Shown here in pieces: positions 25,701-37,700 of a stretch of 64,000 nucleotides of DNA. The stretch's first letter is position 1, and each line of letters begins with the position of its first letter. Source of the DNA: Monomorium pharaonis (taxonomy: Eukaryota > Arthropoda > Insecta > Hymenoptera > Formicidae). Below the pieces are notes generated by a model. The model had not been told where the DNA came from. It saw nothing but the letters and a program-made list of their open reading frames with translations, and made no database searches. The stretch is taken from NCBI RefSeq assembly GCF_013373865.1, contig NC_050472.1, forward strand, positions 16,132,360-16,196,359. Reading direction: 5' to 3'. The translations under genes and the position numbers were made by a program.

Positions 25701-28700
25701 GGAGCGGAGTTGTGAGAGGTATCGAGATATCGGGAGAGGACCAATAGTAAGAGAAATGGAGAGTAGTTCGAGAGTCGAAAGTCGGATTGGCAGCACTGGA
25801 TAAGGACAGTGATAGCGTGTTTTGTGAGCGCAGTGTTTGCGAACACGTGGTCCGCCGGCAAAGGTAACAATAAAGACAGCAGTTAAGTGAGATAATGAAA
25901 GTGGAGAGAAATGGATAGTTGGAAGAATTAAGGGAGGAAGGGAAGGAGATGAAGAGGGAGATAAGCAAGATACGGAAGATGTTGGAGAAAATAAGGAAAA
26001 TGAGGGGAGAGCCGGTGGAAATAGGATTGTGGTGCGAAGTATTGATATATCGGAGCGGTGGTCAATGGCGAGAGAGACGGACGGTCGATGAGAGAGTAGG
26101 AAAGAAAGATAGAAATGTTGGTGACAGTGGACAGAGGGGATGAGGCAACGACAGGAGTTGGTAATGGAGCCGGGGCCAATGGCAAGAGAGACGGGCAGAC
26201 GATTGGTTGACGTGGTGGCAAAAGAAATTGGTAATATTGTGAAAGGAGACTGCGGTAGCGTGGTTTGTGAACGCAGTGTTTACTTGCACGTGGTCCGTCG
26301 GTAAAGGCAAATATTAAGAGAAACAAGAAAAAGTGAAAGGCGGAATGGAAGTAAATAAAGGAAGAGCTGAAGGAGGTGAGAAGGGAATTGAGAAGTTTAA
26401 GTAAGATATTGGAGAAGCAGAAGGAGATAAGGAGAAAGCTGGAAAGACTGGGAGATATGATAGAGAAGACGGCAGGTTTGATGATAGGAAGAAGGATGGA
26501 GAAGATCAGAAGAGACGTAGGAGGGAGAAGAGAAGGAGCAGAGGAGGCGCCGGAGAAGGAGAGAGAGGTAAAGGAGGCTGAACGGAACAGAGGAGCAGGA
26601 GGAGGAGTACAGAGATGACAGGTCGGAGAAGAAAGAGGGAGAGGGGATAACGGCGATGATAAAAGGATGGCTGATGATCTGAGAAGGGAGAAGAGCGAGG
26701 AAGGGAGAGGAGAGGAAAGTTGTGGAAGAAGGAAGAAAGGCAAGGAGACGAGGACGGAGGAACACAAGGGGAAGAAGAGGACGCCAACGAGGAAGGAACA
26801 GGGAGACTCATGGGGGTGGCCAAGAAGGAAAGGGGAAAAGGGAATAAAGGTAATGGTGACAAGTAGGGAACTCGGGTGGAGAGGGGAATGGGATGAAACA
26901 GGAAATGGATAAGTAGAAGCAGAGGGAGGGGAATAGCAAGGAAACAATAGGAGAGAAAGGGAAGGGGTGAAAAGCGGAGGGGAAGGAGTTGGGAGATACG
27001 GGATAAAAAGGGCACGAAGGAAGGAGAGGGGGTATGAGAGTGTAAGGTCGCTTATGGCCAGGTCGGGAGAGAATTGTGATGAGTTTGTAATTTATTATCT
27101 TATATCATATTGTTGGAGATGGAAGAAGGAAAATGTACGAGGTTTGGTGTACTCCCTGAAAAGCCCGGAATAAACTTCTATTCTATATTTACGGCGATTT
27201 TTTCGCTACATGAATTGGCATCTTTATAATATAAGTAGCTTTATTTAACAACGCAATTTATCTTTTAAAAAATATTTGTTTAAACTGGACTTGATACATA
27301 CGTGTGATTTCTATATGTATTATGTATAGGGTATCTCAAACACTGTAAGGTATAACATATTCTGAATGGATTAATAAACTTTTGCATAAGACTGTAAAAT
27401 AATTTCTGTTAATAAATTAATTAGTATTTAATTATGTGTAGTATTATAATATTAACTGTCGCCTATTATTCTACAGTTGTCTCAACGATTAAAAAAAAGG
27501 TAATATCAACAGTTTATAACAAATTGTAACATGTTGTAACGTTATTTATGCTTGTAAGATTTATAATTCTTATATATTTAATTGAAAAAGGCAAAAACGT
27601 CTCAATCTTTGAAGAGTGGTTTTAATCTTTTAAACCGTTTTTGGGCACCAACTAAAAAATTCTGAATTTATGTATTGTTTCTCTCTACATTTGTGCCGAA
27701 TTCCACTAAAATTGGAATTTTGATGCAATAAATAATCAGGGGAGGGGTATATAGGGGAGAGGGTATAAAGGGTGAAATAAAAAAAATTGTTTTAATAAAA
27801 AGCATAGTTAAATAGAGATATTTATGCTGTAAAACTTTTGTATAAAACGTTTTTTGGTATTTTGTTTAGTTTACGAGGTATATCGAGAAAAAGCAAAAAT
27901 GTCTTAACCTTTGAAGGGTGGTTTCAACCCTTTAAACCGTTTTTAGGCACTAACAAAAAATTTCTAAATTTATGTATTTATTCCCTTTACATTTATGCAA
28001 ATTTTTATTAAAATCTGTATTTATGTATCGTTTCTCTCTACATTTGTGCCGAATTCCACTAAAATTGGAATTTTGATGCAATAAATAATCAAGGGAGGGA
28101 TATATAGGGGAGAAGGTATAAAGGGTGAAATAAAAAACATAATTTTCAGGTTTGCGAGGTTTTCTTGTCAGTCATTTAAACATATGAAAATAGTTTCAAT
28201 TTATGAACAACTTGTATATCTTTTAATATAAGAGCTTTTGGCATTGCCATGTTCAAAATAATAAATAATGAAACAATTTAAGAGGATACTAAACTGCCCA
28301 TCAAACTTGATTGAGGTCGATAATGCAGAGTCATTATTTATCCTTGTTCATGAAAAAATTTGCTTTAAAATACAAGTTATATAGCTTATACTTACAAATA
28401 AATAGTGTCTCGCAGTTTGGAATAGAAGGAATAAGACTATATTTGTCAAATTACGTTTACAAGCCGTAAAAAAACATATTTATGTAATCAAAAATTTTAT
28501 TCATTTAAGCGCTTTTATTTTTAAAATATCTTTTTCGTACAGCTTGTAATCGTAATTTGACGATTATAATCTTATTCCTCAATCTATTCCGAACCCGGGA
28601 ACACCATTCATTTGTACGTATAAGCTACATAACTTGTATTTTGAAGCAAATATTTTTATGAACAAATAAACTTTAAAAAATTTTTTGCATTTTTGGTCTT

Positions 28701-31700
28701 TATCTAATCGTCTCTGGGTTCATTTGTGTACGTACTTTAAAAGTGTAAAAGTATTATCAATTCTGTAAATTCAATTCGAAATTAAGTGATAAATACAGAA
28801 TGTTGGTAAAACACACGGCTTTAGCATCCTCTTAAGGGGGCATATACGTTTGGAGTCATAAAAAAGGAGGCATTTTTTATGAATTTTTTTTTCAGAGTCA
28901 AGAAGCAAATTATAAAAATGGGACTTTTTGCATAATAAAGTACACCTTTTATAGTTCTTATACAAATTTTACTAGAATGATTTTAATGAAAAATCCCTCC
29001 TCCTCTATCGTCGTATAGTTAGCTATGCACAATTTCGCGGTGACAATGACAATGATTTCTCTTTTCCTGTTCAACCGAAATACAAAAATCAAACGGCATC
29101 TTAAAGAAGAGTAAATTTCCTTGTCATTGTCTATTTGTATTTGGTTTTTTAAATTCGAATTTTGAACAAAATGGCAGCTTTAAAATTAGAGTGCTGATTT
29201 TTGGTAAAAAAGGGCATAGAGGGATAAGCATATAAAAACTATCTCCGCACATAACAAGTCGAAATTGGTACTATGACATTTATGTGACTAAAAAATCCTG
29301 CAAATATTAATCCTAAAATTGCATTTTTTAAGGAATTATGGAGAGGGGAAGTAAAAAAAGTGTTTTTTTTTTTCGAAAACTAAATCTTGATAAAAAAAAT
29401 GTTATAAACATTAAAATATAGACATTAATAAATTTATTTATTAAAAAATTAAAAAAAGTTTGACAAAAAATAGACAAAAAAAATTTTTTTAATTTAAATA
29501 ATTTTTTTAGGGGTTTCAGAGATACACCTCCAATTTTGTTTTTCAAAAGAAACCTTGAAATGTTTGCTTCAACATATTTTTTTTTCAAATTTTCCGTAAT
29601 GGGACTTCATGGCGAAAGTGATGAAAATCTGCGCGGCGCGCCATTGTGCCTTCACAGCACACTCGCTCCAGCCGCGTACATCAAATGTACGAACCTGGTT
29701 CTTATGTCGGATTTTTTAATTATTCTATGACCACAAAGTTAATGAAAATTTAGATTTTATTTTTTTTTGTATTGTATATTTATTTTATGCGCCTTTTTTT
29801 ATCGAAGTGCTTTTTTAAATGCGTGTTCACTCACTTTTGATAAAATGGGCAAATTTTTTAAATAAGTCTTATCGGGTAAAAATGAATACTCGAAGATGAA
29901 GAGAAACTACTAGCTTTAATGAAGCTGAAATTGTAAATACATTTTTTACAATTTTTTTTAACTTACTTTTTTCAAAAATGTGTTGCAACCGGCATACCTC
30001 AAGTCTGTCGTTGCCGTTTTAGGCATTTTTAAATAAAAAAGATGCCAATAGTATGAATAATTAAACGAATAAACAAATTCGATTATTTGAAAAAAGTTTT
30101 AGTTTTAATGACAACGTGATAGTTAAATAAAATCATGTTCTCTTTTTTTGGCTTGGCGCTTCAAACATTGTCGACCGCGGGTCGTCATACGGATAGGGAC
30201 GACTCTGTATGCATAGCGGGCTCGCTGTCGGGAGTGATCGAAAGAGTGAGGTGGGACAGCAACGCGAACTGCACGAAGGTTTACAATAGAGAGCCGATCG
30301 TTTTTTGTTCTAAAAGGGGATTTTAGCTGAGACTGCTTTGTTGACGCTTTTGCTACAGTAGACATTCTCTTATAATTTTTCATTAAAAAACTAAAACTCA
30401 TTTTTTTTGATCATTTGAATTTCTTTTTTTGATTATTCGTATTATTGACATCTTTTCTTTTTTTGTTCTTTTTTTTTCCTTTTTCTTTTTTCCCTTTTTT
30501 TAAAATGTTTATAGCGGCAGTGAAAAACTTGAGGTGTGCCTGTTACGACATACTTTTAAGAAAAGCAAAAGGTAAAAAAAACTTGTAAAAAGTGTGGATA
30601 AAGCTAATCATTTCTCTGTATCTTTACAGCTAACAATAGTTGTTCATGATGTTTTATGTTTAAAGTGTCGACTTTTTGTTTATAAAATAAAATATATCAA
30701 CAAAGATGCTGAACCTGAAACAGAAAGAGATTCTTCCTCTGAATTCGATATCGATGATCCAACGTTCGAAATTAGACCAGAAAAAGCAATTTCTGAGGTC
30801 GAATATATAGAAATTCCTTTCCAGTAAATTATAGTTACGCATAAACATGTATTTGTTTATCATCAAATAATCTAACTATGATTCCCCAAGAAGCTCGAAT
30901 TTCCCCATATACATATTAAAAAGAAAATCTATATACCATCTGGAAATCGATTGTTGTAAAAGTCATTTAATAAAAAATATAATTTATGAAAAAGATCTTG
31001 GTCTCCTGAGGGACACTAGTCATTATATTCTAATACACCAAGTCTTACAGCGTTAGAGTTATCCAAAGTGATGGAAACTCTTTTTATAAAATGTGATTCG
31101 TCATTATTAGACAAAGTGAGCGAATATAGTATTTCTGAAAAACAGTTATGTGTTTCTACGGGATTAAATTGGGAAAATCTCAATGCCGTAAAAGATATGT
31201 TGACTTCACTGCGAAATAGTCGATCCCGTTCGGTGATCCAAGCACTTGTTGTCTTGCTATTTAAGTTAAGGACAGGGAATTCTAATAAAATGATAGCTTC
31301 TATCTTAGAATTAAAGAATGAACATGATGTTTTAGATTATTCTAACATTCTGAGTATAATAAAATTTTACGAAAATGATGTTTTGCCATTTTGTTTCGAT
31401 ATAAATTTTTTAAATAGAGATGATCTTATTCAAAATCATACAATTAAAATGGCAAAAAAATTATTCAATTTTACTGACAATTTGTTTTTGATTTGCGATG
31501 ACGTATGCTTGTCATCAAAAAATCACCAACAATGAATATCAGAGGAAATTTCTCTCTGGACAAAAAGAAGTTCATCTATGCAAACCTTTTACTCTGTGCA
31601 TAACTGACGGCTAAATTATTGATATGCTTGGACCATACCTTGCAAATTAAAATGATGCAGAGATTTTAAAAAGTGTCATTGAAGATCCAAATAGGTTGCG

Positions 31701-34700
31701 TAAGTTTTTAAAAGAAGGTGATATCTTTGTCCTTGGTTGTGGTTTCCGTGATGTAAAAGATATTTTAGAAAAAGGAAATTTTAGAATTTTGATGCCTGCT
31801 CTGAAAGGAAAAAGGAAACAACTGTCCACGGAAGTCCAATGAGTCACGTTTTCTTACGAAAATTCATTGGGTAATTGAATCTGTTCACGGTGTATTTAAA
31901 TAAAAATATCGTCTTTTGATCATAAAATTGACAAGTTGATATCGAAAATTAGAATTTATTTTAGAATCGCCTCGTTTCTCAATAACACTTTTGGAAAAAG
32001 ATTTCATTTTGATGTAAACACTTTTGATGACATTCTACAGAGAATGCATAGTCAAAAAATGTGCCGAATTCTTTGTCAGTCGAGGTGGAAGAAATCGGAA
32101 GGTTGACTTCGTCGAAAAGTACCTTTTAAAAGTGTTACATTAGATGATGTTTTAGATTTCCCAGAAACGACGGTGTTTGAGATTCAGTAGATAATGAGCT
32201 CGCACACGTTAAATAGCAGCATCTATCGATTGCGTGGATCGCGGAACGCCACAGTATGCGCGCTAGCGCGTGCGCCGTGCTGTACTTTACTTCGTACGTG
32301 TTCTTGCTTCATGGCGGCTGTTCGCAATATACGTGATAAGTATTGTGCATAGTTTCCGTGTGTTTTCTTAGCGTATGGACTTTCAGCAATCTCTTGACTT
32401 ATTACCGTGACCAGGATTACGATATCAGATGATCTTGTGTACGTCGACAACGACCACTTAGACTCACCACGTAAAGCGCCACGTGGAATACAGGGCTCAC
32501 GGACGTTATCATCACCAAGTCGGTACTCAATTAATATAATTGACCCGTGCGTGTGATTAAGAATTGCTCATCAGTGTAAGACACTCATTTTCATTTAGAC
32601 ATTTCAAGTGTGTCATCTGATTCTTCGAACTATGATACATTGTATGATAGGTCAGATTCGCTCTGAGCATTGCATGTGAATTATACATGCATGTTAATAT
32701 ACATCCATATACATGTATATTAATATCAATTCTGTATTACTTCTCTGAGCATTGTGTCCACGACGTTTTCTCACCCTGCTTCCATCCGTAGGGATATCAA
32801 CGATCTCATTACGGGAATCGCGCACCGAAAGAACTTAAAAGTCTTATTTACTGTTTCATACCAATTAGTTCAAGTGGTATCATATTTGGCAGAAATGATT
32901 GATAAAGATAGTAAATTAAAAATTGAGTACGTTAAAGATCAATTATATGTACTCAAATTAAAAGTTCCATCTCATCATTTCTCGCACAGCATATAGGTGC
33001 TTCTTAACATATAAACCTAACAGCGTTGGAATTTCTGGTTTGACACAGTATACATGTGAATATACCAATGGAAACCGGACTGTCAATGTCGGTTGTTGCT
33101 TTTATGTTGCTGCAGTAGTTTATTATTTATCTTATGCCAGATATTTATCAAAAAATTTTTAACCAGCAGAAATACTCAGCGAAGTATTTAAGAAAAATAA
33201 TTACGTTCCAGTAATTGAGAGTGACGTTTCAGTTATTAACAGTGACGAAGATTCAATTTTGTTTAGAAAAATTTAATTTTCTTTGATTAATCGAATTTGT
33301 ATATGTTTGATTATTCGTATTATTGGCATCTTTTTTATTTAAGAATGTCTAGAACGGCAGCGACAGACTTGAGGTGTACCGGTTGCAACACACTTTTGAG
33401 AAAAGTAAAAATTAAAAAGAAAATTGTAAAAAATGTATTTACAATTTTAGTTTTATTGAAGTTAATAGTTTCTCTTTATTTTTGAGTATTCATCTTTGCT
33501 CGAGATGCAAAGGGACTCATTGAAAAAAATGCCCATTTTGTCAAAAGTGAGCAGACGCGTATTTAAAAAAGCATTTTGATAAAGAAAGACGCATAAGGTA
33601 AATGTACAATACAAATAAAAGAAAATCTAAATTTTTATTAACTTTGTGGTCGTAGAATAATTCAAAAATCCGACATGAAAATCAGGTTCGTACATTTGAT
33701 GTATGCAGCTGGAGCAAGTGTGCTGTGAAAGCGTGATGGCGCGCCGCGCGGATTTTTATCATTTTTCGCCATAAAGTCTCACTACGAAAAATTTGAATAA
33801 AATATATGTTGAAGTAGACTTTTGTTTCCGGTGCCAAAGAAATAGGACGCGTGTAGTTTAATAGTGAATTACAGAGACTGAATAAGAGAGGCTAAAGTGT
33901 GTAGAGTGGGTGGGAGTGTGTAGGATGACGGAGGGTGAGAGAATGATGTGAGTGGAAAAGGGTTGGTAGGAGAAGGGCGAATAAGGGCGGAAAAAGATAG
34001 AAAGTGCGAGGGTCGGTTAGCAACAGAGGCAAGGACTAAATAGAATAGAGTTATGGCTCTCGCACACTAGACGCGATAAGCGACGAGCGATGAGCGATAT
34101 CCAATGAGAGTTCTACATTTTCGAACATTTTATCGCCATGTTGGAAAAAACAAAACTCTTATTGGATATCGCTCATCGCTCGTCGCGTCTAGTGTGCCAG
34201 AGCCATTAAGTGAACAAGTGAGTGCGAGGTAAGAGCGCCGCCTGGAGGCGCGATAAGGAAGTAGGGATGGATAAGGCGAATTTAGAAGGAGCGACAGACA
34301 AAGGTACGAAACTGGGAAGAGGGAGAAGTGATAGTGTGGCTTTGATAGAGGAATTTTTTATTGAAAAGTGTGGGGAGGGGAAAAAGAGTGGAGGAAGCAT
34401 GCCGTTTGTTTTTGTATTTTGCTGACTACACGATGATGGAAAGGGGAGAGGGGGAATTTTTTAACAAAATTATTGTAATAAAATTTATACGGCGACTACA
34501 AAAGTGTTTTATTATAAAAGTCCCATTTTTATAGTTTACTTTTTGGCTCTGAAGAAAATTCATGAAAAATGTCTTTTTTTTGTAGCTCCATATGTATATG
34601 TTCCTTAAGCAATAAAAATGAAAATTTGTTATATATAGATATTTTATATATTTTTATATTAATAAATATATTAATAAATATTGAAAAATTTATAAAAGAA

Positions 34701-37700
34701 TTTATTACAATGATTTAAAAAAATTATTAAATATAGCAACAAGCGACGTTTTTTGTCACATTTTTATTCATGACGATATTAAAACAATTATTTAATTCCC
34801 AGCTAGCAAAATGACGCAAACTTTGCGCGAAGTTTGCCGCAAACTCGAGCAAACCTTTGCAACAAAATTACGACAAGGTGTGTCCGTATTAAGCTTAGCT
34901 TTTGCTGGCAAGGCTTGTTGTAAATAGTATGACGCATATTTTATGCAAATAACAGGGTAAAATTTACTAGTAAAACATAACAACAAATTTGCAGCAAGAA
35001 CAAGGCAAACCTTGCTGTACACAATATGATAGCAAATTTGTGGCAAGAATAGAGCAAACCTTGCTGTACATAGCATGATAGCAAATTTGTGGCAAAAACA
35101 AGGCAAACCTTGCTATGCACAATATGATAGCAAATTTGTGGCAAGAACAGGACAAATATTGTCGAAATTTAGATCAACAAAAATGATTATTAGACTGAAA
35201 TATTAGATTAATTAGTCCAATATTAAATGTGAATGGTGCAATCGTACTTGGTTCTCTGTTCTCGACGAGCCCCTTTTATTAATCCAGTAGGTAAATCTTT
35301 TTCACGAGAAATGCGCCATCTCGAGATAGATAGTAAAGTCAGAAATAAAGTTTAAAACCCGATAATGCAACCCTGTTATTTGCATAAAATGTGCGTCATA
35401 CTATTTGCGACAAGCCTTGCCAACAAAAACTAAGCTGTTTACGGACACACCTTGTCGCAATTTTGTTGCGAAAGTATGCTCGGCAAGTTTTATTTTGTTC
35501 TTGCTACTAATTTGCCGTTATTCTGTGCTTAACAAGATTTCCTGTTTCTGCCATAAATTTATTGTCATATCGTGTAGCAAGGTTTGCTCTGTTATTTGCT
35601 TAAATTTTGCATTTTATCGTATCGGAACAAATCTTGTAATTTCTATACGTAATATTTATGTACAAGTCTTTCTCTGTTATTTGCAGCATCGTGTAATGAA
35701 AACTTTTGCCGTAAATTTGCTCGAAACTTTTAGAAAACAAAGTAACAGACAATTACTTGTCATAAAATTGTTGTCAGAATTGAAACAATCCTTGCTGTAA
35801 AGTTTTCACGATATGTGATTTTAACAGGCCTGGCTAATAAAGTATTCATGGGTTCATGAATACTTTATGCTCTTACACGTTAATGAAATTTTATCTTTCT
35901 AAATTTCAGAATATTTTTTAAACTATTTTTTCTTACACATATAAATATAATTTTTCAAAATTCTTACATTTTATTTGCGATTAAATAATTTCTAACTTTC
36001 TTATAAAATTTAATACTATTTTAAGTTATTTAAAAAGGTTATTTAAACTGTGTTTAAAGAAAACCATACGCTTAAAAAATTTGAACAATTTAGGAATACA
36101 TATTAATCATAAACTTATCTTAAAATTTGAGCAAGTTCTTATATTATATGAAAAGACTGGAACACTTTCTTAATAAGATTAGACAAAATATTTTATTTGA
36201 ATTAATTTTGTTTTTAGGTACTGCCAAAATTAGACGATAATATTTATTTAAAATCTGATGGCGAATGTACAAATCAATGTACAACAATATCTCAAGAAAA
36301 TAAAAAGGAAATTTTTATTAGTAATGTTTACGACAAAAAAAATGATGCAAATCGTTTAAATAACATTAATTTTGATTTAAATGAAAATATTGAAAAATTA
36401 TGTGAGATGTGGATGTACAATTGTATAAGCAACTTTGATTATTTAACTGCGCTCAATAATTTAGCTGGTAGGAGATATGGTAATCCCAGCTGTCATCATG
36501 TTATGCCTTGGGTGACGGATTTTACTTTGAGAAACGGCGGAAACTGGAGAGACCTGACAAAATCGAAATTTCGATTAAACAAAGGAGACAGACAGTTGGA
36601 TCTTACATTCGACTCACAATCAACTGAGGTATAAATGGCATTAATGTAAAAATGATTTTTCGATGTAAATAATAAACGGTTTTATAAAAGTTATGATATA
36701 TGAAGCAATTAATTCTCTAATATATACTCTTTGTTCAAAAAGTAATTGGAATTTGTCATTTAAACTGCGCGCGTTGAAGGTATCCGAAAATTTTTTATGG
36801 TTAAGTTAGCACCTTACTCAACATTCGTATAAAGTTTGAGCGTGATCTGTTAGTTTGTTTGTGGCAGCTGTTTTTGTCAGTCGACTCTAATTGTAAGTAG
36901 TTCAAGTATCAGTCTTTTTCGGGCGCGATCGCATATACGTACTGTGACGTGACAGCCGCAGGCTGCTGTCCGTCACAAGGCCCTGAGGGCCCTTACGCAA
37001 TAACATCACGCGGGCCCTGCGTCCTCCCGCTCGGGAGCGGACGCAAAAGCGTATTCTCTGTACTTTTGTGTGTGTGGCGTCCCACGTGCTGTCCATTTAA
37101 TTACGTGTTAAGATTTTTTGCGAGCGTTATACCGCGGGTGCGGCGGAGATCGGTGGCTGTGAAGATCTCATTGTAGTTGTCGGACGTCTCGTCTCCACGG
37201 AAAATCTTCCCGGAGATTGCAGAGGAACGGACAACGAGGGAGTCAAGGAAGACTCTTTTTAAGCGGGGGTCCGCAGGTAATGCCGCCCTTATCTTGCCTA
37301 CCGTTTGTGCCATGTAAGAATTCCGATACTGCCGCTGAATCACGCTTTCAGGATCCAGTGACGGCGCGCGAGGCCGACATCCCGACGGGGCGACTGCAGA
37401 CCCGATACCGCGGGAAGTGCGGCGAAGGAATCACGACAACTCAAGATCCGCCTACGCCCCGTCGAGGAGGAAATGACGCCCCGATGGCGGAGGATACGCC
37501 GGGCGAAAAGAAAAGAGTCGGCCGCGCAAGGAAGCGCCAGGATTCCCGTGCCCGGGGCCCATAAACATCGACCGCCGTGCGTGGATCGATCAGCCGGCGA
37601 CAGCGTGGGCACCGCGCTCTGCGCGAAAATCGATTTTCGCGAAATCCGCCAATAAGGGCCGGGAACGCCGGGGGCAAGGTGGGGCGCACCGCCGAGCGGT

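Larger units (their letters stand above)
22779..28167. mobile_element. CAAGG-ended DNA element with nested cargo
   Basis: The left end CAAGGAAACTTCGTGAACCC after TTA and the right end GGTTTGCGAGGTTTTCTTG before TCA are inverted copies of the family found at 49753-50260. The right end is duplicated: 27677-27785 and 28027-28137 are near-identical. Inside lie the near-palindrome at 23448-25252 and the purine-rich block at 25400-27185. The TTA/TCA flanks allow a 3-bp target duplication with one change. It could also be two independent copies that came to lie tail to tail. Confidence 0.5.
22433..28228. mobile_element. Foldback MITE split by a CAAGG-ended element
   Basis: The left part (22433-22775) has arms CCATTTAAAAAATTTTTGCA and TTGCAAAAATTGTAAAATAG around a GCGAACGGTGAGA/TCTCACTATTTG centre. 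The outer part ACAGAGTGTTCTTAAATTT of the left arm finds its complement only after the inserted element, at 28171-28228. So a short foldback element was interrupted at about 22778, and its last 60 bp were displaced 5.4 kb to the right. Confidence 0.65.
28836..34604. mobile_element. TTAA-flanked element with long inverted arms and a transposase remnant
   Basis: Ends GGGGGCATATACGTTTGGAG and, as complement at the right, GGAACATATACATATGGAG, with TTAA at 28832-28835 and 34605-34608. The arms match at 28836-29030 against 34415-34604, and again at 29560-30060 against 33290-33822. The right arm is interrupted between about 33830 and 34415. The arms carry a small cysteine-rich frame; the centre carries a third copy of its start and a DDE transposase remnant. 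It could be two nested long-arm elements, because an AGGGCATAGAGGGATAAG end like that of the 23448 palindrome occurs at 29216. Confidence 0.55.

Noticed and set aside
25928..26947. 339-codon minus-strand open frame, Ser/Pro/Leu-rich
   Set aside because: It is the complement of a purine-rich tract; absence of stops follows from composition, and the protein has no domain.
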